From contig JAFXSD010000016.1 of the NCBI GenBank assembly GCA_017525905.1, positions 1 to 33,319 of the forward strand: 33,319 nt of DNA. Reading direction: 5' to 3'. This document shows, one piece after another, positions 8,082 to 17,800 of this stretch (position 1 is its first letter; each line of letters begins with the position of its first letter). Made by a program: the position numbers and the translations under genes. The notes under the pieces are model-generated. The model was not told the DNA's origin. It saw only the letters and a program-made list of their open reading frames with translations, and ran no database searches. The DNA is from Elusimicrobiota bacterium (GTDB taxonomy: Bacteria > Elusimicrobiota > Endomicrobiia > Endomicrobiales > Endomicrobiaceae).

Positions 8082-8687
8082 ATGAAAATATCTATGAATA
8101 AGTACAAATTATTTTTTAACATTTCTTTTCTTTTCTTGTTCACATCTGGTTTGTGTGCAGAAGTTTTGGATTACGGTAATAATTCAAATTCAGAATCACA
8201 AAAAAATATATTACAGGCATCTAAAATTGAACAAGATAAAAAAGACATTTTTGTTGAGCAGTATCTCAATGATAATGATACTGACAGTAATTTTTTTAAT
8301 TTAAACAATAAAGAGCCTTTAGCAAATAAAAATTCGGATGCTTTTTATGATATTGCCGGTAAAAAAGTTTTAACGGATCCGAAGAAGTTGGTTTTTACAA
8401 AATATCAAAAAGCACAAATAAATTATCTTGAACTTGAAAGAAAATCAAAACTGTTTGCATTGGAAAAAGAAATGTCTTTAAGAAAAAAAACACTTGATGA
8501 AGAATTGGCAAAAAAATTTCAAGATGTTTTTTTAATAAATGATATTTCGGAAGAAATAAAAAAATTGGCGGTTGATATAGAAACGGTAAATATAAATGTT
8601 GATAAAAAAATAAGGTATGTTTTGGATCCGGAACAATATTTGCAATACAAACAACTTCAAAACGATAAAACCAAAAACAACAAATAA
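8082..8687 (+). CDS. Small exported protein, possibly Spy/CpxP-like
   Basis: 201 residues with a signal peptide (hydrophobic part LFFNISFLFLFTSGLCA; cleavage probably after LCA); a second ATG at 8094 would also leave it intact. The mature N-terminal half is polar and Asn/Asp/Ser-rich, probably disordered. The C-terminal part (about 105-195) is helical and charged and ends with LDPEQYLQYKQLQ, which recalls the LTPEQ-type motif of Spy/CpxP periplasmic proteins; the protein at 29224 has a comparable end (LTPAQYEEYE). This likeness is weak. It lies 29 bp after the sulfatase-type gene and may share its transcript. Its stop is one base away from the stop of the convergent queA gene. Function unknown. 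Confidence 0.7.
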   Translation: MKISMNKYKLFFNISFLFLFTSGLCAEVLDYGNNSNSESQKNILQASKIEQDKKDIFVEQYLNDNDTDSNFFNLNNKEPLANKNSDAFYDIAGKKVLTDPKKLVFTKYQKAQINYLELERKSKLFALEKEMSLRKKTLDEELAKKFQDVFLINDISEEIKKLAVDIETVNINVDKKIRYVLDPEQYLQYKQLQNDKTKNNK

Positions 8688-8688
8688 A

Positions 8689-9771
8689 CTATTCTATAAA
8701 CATTGAATCTCCGTAAGAAAAAAATCTGTACTTGTTTTCAATAGCCTGTTTATAGGCGGATAATATAAATTCTCTGTCGGCAAAAGCACTTACCATCATT
8801 AACGGTGTTGAGCATGGCAAATGTAAGTTTGTAAACATTGCTTTAACAATTTTAAATTTGTATCCGGGATATATAAAAATTCCCGTTTGTCCGCTGCAAC
8901 TTTCAATGCTTGTAAGTTCATTGTTTGAATTATATTTGCCTGTTAAACCGGCTATGGTTTCCAAACTTCTAACGGATGTGGTTCCTACGGCAATAATTCT
9001 TTTTTTGTTTTTTAATGCTAAATTTATTTTTTCTGCATTTTCTTCGTCTAAAATATATTTTTCGGGTAACATTTTATGTTGTTGTATATCGTTAGACAGT
9101 ATCGGCTTAAATGTGCCCCAACCTACATGCAAAACAACATTTGCAATTGTAACTTTTTTTTGCTGCAATTGCTCTAAAATTTTTTTTGTAAAGTGAAGAC
9201 CTGCCGTAGGTGCCGCAATTGCTCCGCCTATTTTTGCATATACGGTTTGATAACGGGCTTTATCTAAATCGAAATATTTTTCGGCAAGACCGTCTTTTCT
9301 TTTTATGTATGGAGGTAAAGGCATAAATCCGTGTTTTTCGAGTAATGGTTGTATATCTTTTTTATTGAATTCAACGATTTTGTTACCTTCACTGTCAACA
9401 CCTGTAAAACTGCATTCGTAATCGTCATCAAAATAAATTTTATGATCTTTTCTTATATTCGGTTTTAGAAGGACCGAATATCGCGGACCTTTCTGTGTAG
9501 GATTTAAGAATAAAACTTCTACTTTTCCTCCGGTAGATTTTTTCCCGTATAATCTTGCCGGTATAACTTTTGTGGTATTTATAACAAGGCAATCATTTTC
9601 CGTAAGTATATTAACAATGTCGAAAAAATTTTTATGCTGTATTGTTCTTTCTTTTCTGTTTAAAATTATAAGTTTTGAATTACTTCTTTTTTCAACCGGA
9701 ACCTGAGCTATAAGTTCCTGCGGTATTTCATAATTATAGTTTGATAATAATAAATCGTTATCTGGTTGCAT
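8689..9771 (-). CDS. queA: tRNA preQ1 ribosyltransferase-isomerase QueA
   Basis: Transfers and isomerises the ribose of S-adenosylmethionine onto preQ1 at position 34 of tRNA, giving epoxyqueuosine. The 360-residue protein has the family's typical length and conserved blocks: YEIPQELIAQVPVEKR at the N-terminus, INTTKVIPARLYG, IAAPTAGLHFT, HVGWGTFKPI and the closing FFSYGDSMFIE. The ATG (9769-9771) lies inside the end of the upstream spoIID-like gene (14-bp overlap), so the two are translationally coupled on one transcript. Convergent and nearly touching the 8082 gene; no terminator is visible between them. No other queuosine gene is in the window. Confidence 0.96.
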   Translation of the reverse strand: MQPDNDLLLSNYNYEIPQELIAQVPVEKRSNSKLIILNRKERTIQHKNFFDIVNILTENDCLVINTTKVIPARLYGKKSTGGKVEVLFLNPTQKGPRYSVLLKPNIRKDHKIYFDDDYECSFTGVDSEGNKIVEFNKKDIQPLLEKHGFMPLPPYIKRKDGLAEKYFDLDKARYQTVYAKIGGAIAAPTAGLHFTKKILEQLQQKKVTIANVVLHVGWGTFKPILSNDIQQHKMLPEKYILDEENAEKINLALKNKKRIIAVGTTSVRSLETIAGLTGKYNSNNELTSIESCSGQTGIFIYPGYKFKIVKAMFTNLHLPCSTPLMMVSAFADREFILSAYKQAIENKYRFFSYGDSMFIE

Positions 9772-10909
9772 ATTTTATTTTTCCTATAGTTGTTTTAGGA
9801 TAATAAAAGGCTAATATTTCTTTATAAGAGCTGCCTTTATCTCCCATAGCTTTTGCGCCCCACTGGCATAAACCTATTTTATGGCCCCAACCTTTTCCTT
9901 TAAAAATAAAAGAGTTGTTTTTTCGTTCTATGCCCGTTATTAAAGTGCTTTTAATTTTATCTGCGGAAACAGCGCATCTGAAAGTGTAAGAATTTAATTT
10001 TAAAGTTCCTTTTGAATGCTTTATTATTATTTCTTTCGCGGCTTTTGCTGTTGTTGTTCCCGATGTTGAGATGTTTTTAATTTTTCCTGTTTTATATCCG
10101 GCTTTTACAAGCTTTTCTCTTATTGCGGATTCGGAAAGAGAAACTGTCCAATTTTGGTGAGGATTATCTTTACAATAATCGTCTTTCATACCTTTTAAAT
10201 ATATCGGAGTTTCTGTTTTCCATTGCCAAACATATTTCGGATCTTCCGTGTGACCTCCGCAAGAAGAATGGAAAAAAGTTTGTGCAAGTTTATCGTTATA
10301 CAATACAACTTCTCCGGAAGTTTTAACAACGGCTTTATTTGTGTTTTTACTTTCGCACGAAGCTCCTCCGTAAACCTGACAATGAACCTGAGAACATACA
10401 TCGAAGCCCTGTTTATAATGTCTGCCAATATTTTTTAAAGCATAAGTTCTGCTTATTACTGCCTGTGCTTTCAATGTTTCCAAATTCCAAGAGGCACTTG
10501 TCTCTTTCGGCAGAATTCCTTTCAAATAATCTTCCAGTTTTAACTCGTTTATAATGTTATTGCCTTTTGCATACGGACTTATTATTATGTTGCCCCTGTA
10601 AATTTTGTTGTTTACCAAAAAACAATTTTCGGAAACAAATTTTACCGGCAATGTGTAATGCTTTTTTAAAATCACGGCTTCTTTATCTTTTATTTTTACC
10701 GTAATTTTTCCGGCGGACAATTTATATTTTTTATTTCCGGACATAAAATAATATTTTTTGTCACTGGCGATATTTAAACTTTTTTGGTTGGATAATATTC
10801 CGACATTTATATATTCTTTGTATTCTTTTGCATAAGAAAAAGAATAAGAAAAAACACATAGTAATAAAACATAAATCAAAATAAATATTTTTAATTTAAA
10901 AATTTTCAT
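9758..10909 (-). CDS. SpoIID/LytB-domain exported protein
   Basis: 383 residues with an N-terminal signal or anchor (IFILIYVLLLCVFSYSFSYA). The SpoIID domain (PF08486 type) is clear: LKLEDYLKGILPKE, WNLETLKAQAVISRTYAL, FFHSSCGGHTE, and the closing GWGHKIGLCQWGAKAMG...FYYPKTTI. Family members are lytic transglycosylases or amidase enhancers acting on peptidoglycan. In a non-sporulating diderm the likely role is cell-wall trimming during growth or division, in the periplasm. First gene of the unit with queA, which overlaps its end. The -10 box TATCAT ends 8 nt before the ATG and no Shine-Dalgarno exists, predicting a leaderless mRNA. Not sporulation evidence: no other spo gene is here. Confidence 0.9.
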   Translation of the reverse strand: MKIFKLKIFILIYVLLLCVFSYSFSYAKEYKEYINVGILSNQKSLNIASDKKYYFMSGNKKYKLSAGKITVKIKDKEAVILKKHYTLPVKFVSENCFLVNNKIYRGNIIISPYAKGNNIINELKLEDYLKGILPKETSASWNLETLKAQAVISRTYALKNIGRHYKQGFDVCSQVHCQVYGGASCESKNTNKAVVKTSGEVVLYNDKLAQTFFHSSCGGHTEDPKYVWQWKTETPIYLKGMKDDYCKDNPHQNWTVSLSESAIREKLVKAGYKTGKIKNISTSGTTTAKAAKEIIIKHSKGTLKLNSYTFRCAVSADKIKSTLITGIERKNNSFIFKGKGWGHKIGLCQWGAKAMGDKGSSYKEILAFYYPKTTIGKIKYATR

Positions 10910-10917
10910 ATCAATAA

Positions 10918-10946
10918 ATGATAACAGAAAAGTTTTTTTTATTCAA
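10918..10946 (-). promoter_or_regulatory. Promoter predicted to give a leaderless mRNA (spoIID-like gene)
   Basis: On the minus strand TTGAAT (10946-10941), 17-bp spacer, TATCAT (10923-10918), then 8 nt to the ATG at 10909. A TTGACA lies slightly upstream (around 10960) but has no -10 at proper distance. Confidence 0.55.
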
Positions 10947-10994
10947 TAGTTTTTCTGTCAAAAATTTTTATTTGTTTTTATGTGCCTGTTTTGT

Positions 10995-11024
10995 TTGAAA
11001 AACGGTATGTAAAATTTGTAAAAT
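10995..11024 (+). promoter_or_regulatory. Promoter predicted to give a leaderless mRNA (CpXC gene)
   Basis: TTGAAA (10995-11000), 18-bp spacer, TAAAAT (11019-11024), then 7 nt to the ATG at 11032. No Shine-Dalgarno precedes the gene. Confidence 0.55.
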
Positions 11025-11031
11025 ATATCAA

Positions 11032-11691
11032 ATGTCTATATTGTCTAATTGTGAAATTAAATGCAGTTGCGGAGAAACATTTGAAGCGGAGCTTTGGAAG
11101 GCCGTAAATGTTTTTGATGATCCCGACTTAAAAGAAGTTATTTTGTCGGGAAGATTTAACACGGTTGAATGTCCGAAATGTCATAAAATTTTTTATCACG
11201 AACATTTCTTTATTTATCAAGATTTACAAAACGAAATGATTGCTTATATATATCCTCAAGCCGATAAAGTTATGGCTGCCGATATAAGAAAAAAAATGTT
11301 ATCGGATTTTAAAACTTTATCGCAAGGGATAGAAGAGCTTGAAAAAATAGATTTTGAACCGATATTATATTTTGGAATAGAAGATTTAATAAATACAATA
11401 AAAAATGAAGATTATATAAAAGACGAAATAGATATTTTAAATTTTATCGCAAAAAGGATAGAACTCGATTTAATAAAAATAAAACCTGCTAAAGCAAGAA
11501 ATTTATGTATTTTGCATACCATTCCGAAAACCAAGAAATCTACCGGAGATATAAAAAAAGATATTGTATCCGGTTTGGAACAATTGTTGGAGTATAATCC
11601 TAATTTAGTTGAATACGAAAATTTACTTGCAAGAATAAAACAAAATATTTCTTGCTTGGACGAAATTCTTTTACATAAAAAAGAAAAATGA
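11032..11691 (+). CDS. CpXC-domain protein
   Basis: 219 residues. The N-terminal half matches the CpXC domain (PF14353 type): KCSCGETFEAELWKAVNV, the DPDLKEVILSGRFNTVECPKC block and FIYQD. The C-S-C-G and C-P-K-C pairs suggest a zinc-binding treble-clef-like unit. The rest is helical, charged and without a signal peptide, so the protein is cytoplasmic. The function of this family is unknown. It has its own predicted leaderless promoter and overlaps the next, membrane-protein gene by 4 bp (ATGA), so the two are translationally coupled. Confidence 0.8.
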   Translation: MSILSNCEIKCSCGETFEAELWKAVNVFDDPDLKEVILSGRFNTVECPKCHKIFYHEHFFIYQDLQNEMIAYIYPQADKVMAADIRKKMLSDFKTLSQGIEELEKIDFEPILYFGIEDLINTIKNEDYIKDEIDILNFIAKRIELDLIKIKPAKARNLCILHTIPKTKKSTGDIKKDIVSGLEQLLEYNPNLVEYENLLARIKQNISCLDEILLHKKEK

Positions 11692-12005
11692 GCATAGAAG
11701 TAATAATAGGAATTATTTTAATTTTAATAAATGTTCCTTTTGGTTGGGGCGGAGCTTTAGTTTGCGGGTATTACGGGCAAAAAACAGGTAAAAAGTTTTT
11801 TTATGTTTTATCTGTTTTGGTGTATGCATTATCTTGGGTGATGCTTTCGGTTGGCGTTTTTTTGTGCGGAAAACCTTATGCAAAGCATATTATCGATAAT
11901 TATGTTGCGAAATTTATAGTTCCCGCAGTGTTTTTTATCGTGATAGCAGCAATAGTAGTTATTTTCATTTATAGAGAGAAAATATTTAAAAAGAAAAAGC
12001 AATAA
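11688..12005 (+). CDS. Small three-helix membrane protein
   Basis: 105 residues with hydrophobic helices at about 4-28, 36-60 and 73-95 and a Lys-rich C-terminus (IFKKKKQ) that should be cytoplasmic. No family recognised. Its ATG overlaps the TGA of the CpXC gene (ATGA), which implies coupled translation and a shared role, perhaps anchoring the CpXC protein to the inner membrane; that is a guess from position only. No terminator follows; the promoter for the efflux genes starts 20 bp further on. Confidence 0.7.
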   Translation: MSIEVIIGIILILINVPFGWGGALVCGYYGQKTGKKFFYVLSVLVYALSWVMLSVGVFLCGKPYAKHIIDNYVAKFIVPAVFFIVIAAIVVIFIYREKIFKKKKQ

Positions 12006-12024
12006 TAAAACTTATTGATTTTTG

Positions 12025-12053
12025 TTGACAAAATTAAGTTTTTCTTATATACT
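12025..12053 (+). promoter_or_regulatory. Efflux-locus promoter, predicted leaderless
   Basis: TTGACA (12025-12030), 17-bp spacer, TATACT (12048-12053), then 7 nt to the ATG at 12061. The strongest of the predicted leaderless promoters. It also argues that the TTG at 12022 is not the start, since that codon lies upstream of the promoter. Confidence 0.75.
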
Positions 12054-12060
12054 TTTAAGG

Positions 12061-13500
12061 ATGAAAAAAGGGTATCATATCGTGATAAAAAAAATAACAG
12101 TTTTAACCATTATAAGTTTTTTGTTTTCTCAGACTTGTTTTTGTATGGATGCTTTTTTGGAAGAATGCCTTAAACTTGCACAAGCCAGAGACCAAAAAAT
12201 TGCCGTAGCTGCGGAGCAGGTGGATTTGGCTCAATTAAGAGTTGTAAATGCTATTCGTGCTCATTTTCCTCAATTATTTTTACAAGCGGAACAATCAAAA
12301 GGTAAAACGGCTTTATATTCCGGTCACTCTACGGGTAGCCTGGGAAGTGAGACCGAATATAAATCCGAAAGTATAGGTGCTAAAGCTTCAATGCCTTTAT
12401 ATACCGGCGGTGCAAATAAAGCAAACTATAAATACAACAAAATGATGAAAGATGCCGCAAAATTTAATTACACCAAAGCGAAAGAAGATTTGTATGCCAG
12501 AGTAAAACTTGCCTATTATGAATATCTTACATTAAAAATGGAATATGTTGCACTCAGCAAAGCTTTTGAGCAGATTGAAACATTATTTTTAAAAACAAGA
12601 GTTGAATATAAAGCCAGAGCAATATCTAATTTGGACTTGGCAGAATCCGAAAATTTCAGAGATAAAGTAGCTAATCTTTTAAGCTCATCAAGAATAAACC
12701 TTGAGTTCTCGACGAAAAAATTGATAGAAATCGTGGGTGTAAATACTTTGGAAGAAATTCCGGCAACAGTTTCCGATGAACTTCCCTCAGATGCTTTTGA
12801 AATAGCTTTTACCTCACAAGAATGTGTAAGTTTTGTTCAGTCGAACAATTTGGATGTTCAACTTGCAAAATTGCAACTTGATATGGCGGAACAAAAAGTT
12901 AAAATAAGCAGATCAAAAGTTCTTCCTCAGTTGGCGTTGGAAGGATTTTACGGTAAAACGGGAGAAGCTTTTATTACCGAGCCGTTGGAACTTACTACAC
13001 AGTGGACTGTAGCTGCTAAACTTTCTTGGGGTTTATGGGGAAATTCATTGGCGGCTTCGTATGGTATGGACAGAACTGATCCCACAACTATCGTTGATGC
13101 AAGTAAAAGAGTTGAAGTTGATACTTTGTCTGTTCAGTTAGGTGTTTTAGACGATATACAATATTTTATAGATACAAAAGAAAGTTTGGTTTCGCAGAAA
13201 CAATTAAATGCGGAATTAATGGATTTACTTAAAAACAGCAGATTGTCTGTGGAAAAGGCATATAATGAATATATTCTTTCTTTAAACAATGCAAGAACAA
13301 CAAGAAATGAGTTAACCGTTAAAGAAAGGAAACTTGCACTTATGAAAAAAAGAAATGATTTGTATGAAATACAGACGGTAGCACTTATGGAAGAATGTTG
13401 GAATTATGCCGAAGCAATAGCTTCTTTTGCAAAAGCATTATATGCTAACCATGCTGCAATTGTTGAGTTGGAAAAACTTACTTTGATGAGTTTAAGATAA
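12061..13500 (+). CDS. TolC-family outer-membrane efflux channel
   Basis: 479 residues with a signal peptide (ITVLTIISFLFSQTCFC) and two outer-membrane-efflux repeats (PF02321 type) at about 40-235 and 260-470. Typical features are the opening ECLKLAQARDQKI..., the first strand block FPQLFLQAEQSKG, MPLYTGGANKANYKY in repeat 1, VLPQLALEGFYGKTG and LSWGLWGNS in repeat 2, and long coiled-coil helices. It would form the trimeric outer-membrane duct of the pump encoded by the next three genes. Start set at ATG 12061, not an upstream TTG, because the promoter -10 ends at 12053. A Cys near residue 27-29 could allow lipidation, but no clear lipobox is seen. Confidence 0.92.
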   Translation: MKKGYHIVIKKITVLTIISFLFSQTCFCMDAFLEECLKLAQARDQKIAVAAEQVDLAQLRVVNAIRAHFPQLFLQAEQSKGKTALYSGHSTGSLGSETEYKSESIGAKASMPLYTGGANKANYKYNKMMKDAAKFNYTKAKEDLYARVKLAYYEYLTLKMEYVALSKAFEQIETLFLKTRVEYKARAISNLDLAESENFRDKVANLLSSSRINLEFSTKKLIEIVGVNTLEEIPATVSDELPSDAFEIAFTSQECVSFVQSNNLDVQLAKLQLDMAEQKVKISRSKVLPQLALEGFYGKTGEAFITEPLELTTQWTVAAKLSWGLWGNSLAASYGMDRTDPTTIVDASKRVEVDTLSVQLGVLDDIQYFIDTKESLVSQKQLNAELMDLLKNSRLSVEKAYNEYILSLNNARTTRNELTVKERKLALMKKRNDLYEIQTVALMEECWNYAEAIASFAKALYANHAAIVELEKLTLMSLR

Positions 13501-13516
13501 TTTTTGGAGGAATATT

Positions 13517-14746
13517 TTGAATTTTAAATACTTATATTATAAGTTTATAGAAAATATAACTTACAAGTACAATCAATTATCACAAAAATATGCAAGATTC
13601 AAGAGAAATGCTTTGATTACTCTTGCTTGTTTAGCTTTAATTCTCTTGGGAATTTTAATTTATTTCGTATATTTTGCAAAAGAAAAAGTTGTTGAAGAAA
13701 AACAAGATATGATAACGGTAAAAGTAAAGAAAGCCGTAATAGAGGATTATAAAGATACCTATACCGTAATGGGAACAATAAAAGGTGCAGTAGAAAACGA
13801 AATGAGATTTGAACTTGACGGACAACTTGCTTCTTACAATTACAGAGAAGGTGCAAGACTTAAACAAGGTGAAGTTATTTGTTCTTTGGATCCTAAGGAT
13901 GCCATGACAAAAGCCGATTATGCGCAAAGTAAGTATAAGAGCGAAGTTTCCGCATATAATTCTGCAATGGAAAGATATAAAGTTTATGAAGAGTTGTACA
14001 GAATGAAAGCTCTTTCTGAAAGTAAATTATATGAAGCAAAATACGAAATACAATCCGCACAATCAAAAGTAAAAGCGGCACTTTCGGAATTGGAATTATC
14101 TCAATCAAATTTAGCAAAAACAAATATGTTGGCTCCCAGTGACGGTATTTTAGCCGAGATAATAATAAAACCCGGAGATTATATTACACCTCAGGATGTT
14201 ATAGCCAAGTTTATAAGCGATAAAGGAACAAATTTTGAAGTTGATATTCCCGAAAAAGATGTTCATAAACTTGCCGTAGGTCAAACAGTAGCAATTAATT
14301 GCGATTCTTATCACGGGAAAGAGTTTGTAGGAACTTTGGCGGAAATTGCTCCTACCGTAAAAGAAAGAACAAGAACATCAACCATAAAAGTGAATGTTGA
14401 AAATGATGAAGGAAAATTGAGATCCGGAATGTTTGGCAGAGGGGTTATTCTCCTCAAAGAATTGAAGAATGTTTTATTGGTTCCTAATGATAGTATTGTT
14501 TCTTTAGGTGAGAATGCTTTTTTGGTTCCGGTAGTATCTCCTGATTACAGAACACCCGGTGAAGGAACAATTCTAATGAGACCTTGTAAACTGGGTGAAA
14601 GATTAACCGATAAAACCGTTATAGAAGATGGTATTCAAATAGGTGAACTTGTAGTTATAGAAACACAGGGACAGTTAAATGACGGTATGAAGGTTAAATT
14701 TCTTGAAGCAATAGAAGATACCGTTGATACGACCGCAAAGAAATAA
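13517..14746 (+). CDS. Membrane-fusion (periplasmic adaptor) protein of RND pump
   Basis: 409 residues starting at TTG (13517), chosen because GGAGG sits 6 nt upstream and no ATG occurs before about residue 65. A single N-terminal membrane helix (about 33-53) anchors it. Then come the half-lipoyl piece (LASYNYREGARLKQGEVICSLDPKDA), a coiled-coil hairpin (about 110-185), the second lipoyl half (APSDGILAEIIIKPGDYITPQDVIAKF), and a beta-barrel/membrane-proximal region. It bridges the inner-membrane RND proteins and the TolC-like channel. Follows tolC by 16 bp. A 124-bp gap with a strong hairpin separates it from the first RND gene. Confidence 0.92.
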   Translation: MNFKYLYYKFIENITYKYNQLSQKYARFKRNALITLACLALILLGILIYFVYFAKEKVVEEKQDMITVKVKKAVIEDYKDTYTVMGTIKGAVENEMRFELDGQLASYNYREGARLKQGEVICSLDPKDAMTKADYAQSKYKSEVSAYNSAMERYKVYEELYRMKALSESKLYEAKYEIQSAQSKVKAALSELELSQSNLAKTNMLAPSDGILAEIIIKPGDYITPQDVIAKFISDKGTNFEVDIPEKDVHKLAVGQTVAINCDSYHGKEFVGTLAEIAPTVKERTRTSTIKVNVENDEGKLRSGMFGRGVILLKELKNVLLVPNDSIVSLGENAFLVPVVSPDYRTPGEGTILMRPCKLGERLTDKTVIEDGIQIGELVVIETQGQLNDGMKVKFLEAIEDTVDTTAKK

Positions 14747-14777
14747 AATTTTGTTTCAACCGGAAATTATGTGTTGT

Positions 14778-14809
14778 TTATATTCTCAACTTTTCGGTTG
14801 AGAATATAA
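14778..14809. repeat. 13-bp inverted repeat between adaptor and RND genes
   Basis: Perfect arms TTATATTCTCAAC (14778-14790) and GTTGAGAATATAA-type complement (14797-14809) surround a 6-nt loop, TTTTCG. No T-run follows on either strand, so it is not a standard terminator. It could be an RNA processing or stability element, or an operator. Confidence 0.6.
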
Positions 14810-14870
14810 GTAAACTGATAAAAATAAAGCTGTTCAGTCTCGTCTTATCTCTGTTTTTAAAGGATAATCA

Positions 14871-17800
14871 ATGATAGAATTCGGAATAAAAAAGCCGGTA
14901 ACAACATTAATGATTGTTATTGCCATGATTTTATTTTCCGCTATCACAACTTTTAGAATCCCCGTAGAATTAAACCCAACAATGCAGTCCGGTTTTGTAA
15001 GTGTTATAACAAGACTTAGAGGCGGTGTTGCCGCAAGTGAAGTAGAAAAATATGTAACCAAACCTTTGGAAGAAGTTTTTGCTGAACTTAACGGCTTAAA
15101 AGAAATGATTTCTTCATCAAAGGAATCGGAATCCAATATTATGATGATGTTTCATCATAATATCGATACGGATTTTATCGTTATTGACATAAGAGAAAAA
15201 ATAGCGATGATAAAACACAACCTTCCTAAAGAAACGGAAAAACCTATCATTGCAAAATTCGAACAATCTGATAGTCCGATATTAATATTATCTTTAAGTT
15301 CAGAACAAAAAACTCCCGAACAGCTTAGAGAAATAGCGGAAGAACAATTAAAAGAAAAATTTATGAGAGTGGCAGGTGTTGCCAATGTTGAGTTCGGAGG
15401 CGGAAGAGAAAGAAAATTTTTAATAGAAATGGATAATTCAAAACTTTTGGGATACAAACTTTCAATCCTTGAAGTTGTCCAAAAAATAAATCTCGCAAAC
15501 TTATCAATTTCCGCAGGGGAAATAAACCAGAACAGTAAAGATTTTGTTATAAGAGCAACAGGTGAATATTCAAAAATCGAGGAAGTTGAAAATACGGCTA
15601 TTGCAATAACCCAGTCGGGATCCATTGTCAGAATTGGTGATATTGCCACCGTAAGAGATTCTTATTATGAACCGACATCTTATTCAAGACTTAATGTTCA
15701 AGATGTTGTTTCCGTTTATATTCAGAAAGAGTCTACTGCAAATACAATAACGGTTGCCAACGAATCGTTGCAAATTCTTGAGAAATTTAAACCGACATTG
15801 GATCCTGATATCAATATTACCATAGTAAAAAATGATGCCGAATATATACAAAAAGCAATTTCGTCTTTGGTTGAGGCACTTGTTCTCGGCGGTATAATTC
15901 TTGCAGGTGTATTATTCCTTTTTATGAAAAATGTAAGAAATATTTTTATAGTGGCAACAACAATGCCATTAAGTTTATTCATATCCATAATTCTTATGTA
16001 TTTTACAAACCAGACATTTAACATAATGACTTTAAGCGGTCTTGCTATGGGTATGGCCAATGTTATGGATAACTCCATTGTTGTACTTGAAAATATTTCT
16101 TTCCACCATCACAGAAAAACGTTTGCATCAAAAGCAGAACTTGTTATTAAAGGTACTGCCGAAATGTGGCAACCTATTTTTGCTTCCACGGTTACAACAA
16201 TAATAGTATTTTTACCGCTTGTATTTTTGGAACCGGAAATAAGGCAGATGTATGTTCCTTTTGGTTTAACAATAACTTTTGCCTTGGTTGCTTCGGTTAT
16301 TGCAACTATGTTGTTTATTCCTGCCGAAATTTACAGATGGCAAAAAAAATTCGACTTGGAATTTCAAAGTTGGTATATAAAAGTAAGACATATTTACGGG
16401 AAAATTTTAAAATTTTGTTTCAGATGGCAAACTTATGTTTGGCTGTTTACGGTGGTTTTGTTTTTGCTTTCGGCAAAAATTATGATGACCAGAGATTCGG
16501 AATTTATGGATGCGGGAAATATTAACACTTTTCGTATAGGTGTTCAGTTTCCGCCGGCAACAAGAATAGAGGTTTCAAATGAAGTTGTTCGAAAAATGGA
16601 ACAGGCTTTGATGAGTTATCATGATTGGGTTGAAAGAGTTTCTTCAAAAGTTGAAAAACTTCACACATTTGTTGAAGTGACGGTTTACGAAAAGCCTGAA
16701 GAATTTAAAGAAGAGTTTAGAAAAAGATTCGGAGAATTTTCTCCGGCATTTGTATATTTTCAAGATTCACAAAGTTCCGCTTCAAAAGAAATTTATGTTG
16801 ATTTTTACGGACAGGATTACGATACATTGAAACAACTTGCATTTTCGGCTTCCGGAAGATTGCAACAGGTAAAAGGTCTTACCGATGTTAAAATAAGAAT
16901 GAGAGAAGATGAACCGGAAGTAATTTTAACCGTTGATTATGACAGATTAGCCATTTTCGGCTTAACGACATATTATTTCAGTAACACTTTACATTGTCAG
17001 TTAAGAGGTCTTATTGCTACACAGTACAGAACAGAAGGTAAACAAATAGAAACAATTTGCAGATTGTATCCCGACAGTATTACAAATATCGAACAAATAC
17101 CGTTTATAGGAGTTGTAAATCCGAGGAAAGATGTTGTATATGTCGGACAGGTTACGAATATGTCTCAACTTAAATCCAACCAGGAAATTTGGAGAAAAAA
17201 CAAAAAAAGATTCATACAGATAAGTGCGAACAGAGCGAAACTAGGTTTAACCTCCGCGGCAGAAAAAATCAAAGCAACTTTAAAAGGTGTTGCTTTTCCT
17301 CAAGATTATTCTTTTAATATCTCCGGAGATTATGAAAAAACGGTTAAGAATAGAGGCTCGTTTATGTTGGCCGTTAGTCTTACCGTTATACTTATATTCT
17401 TTGTGCTTGCATCTATTTTTGAATCTTATATGCAACCGGCACTTATAATGTTTGCTTTACCTTTAAGTATGATTGGTGTTGCTTTTTCATTGTTTATATT
17501 TAAAAAATCTATCAGTTTAGGTGTTTGGATAGGTATTATGATTCTATTCGGTTGTATCGTTTACAGCTCAATTATTATTGTAGATAAAATAAATCAAAGA
17601 AGAGTCGGCAGAACAAACTTAATGAGAGTTATTTTTGAAAGCTGTAAAGAAAGGTTAAGACCCGAACTTATAACCATGCTTATGAAAACGTTGGGACTTT
17701 TACCAATGGTTTTAAGCAGAGATGAGTCTGCTTCCATGTGGAGAACTTTATCCCTTACGGTTTTGTGCGGAACAATAACGGGAACATTGCTGACTATGTT

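Noticed and set aside
9758..10909. Sporulation gene
   Set aside because: The SpoIID domain also occurs widely in non-sporulating bacteria and no other sporulation gene is present.
12022..12060. TTG start upstream of the tolC-type gene
   Set aside because: It lies upstream of the -35 box of the gene's own consensus promoter; ATG 12061 gives a normal signal peptide.
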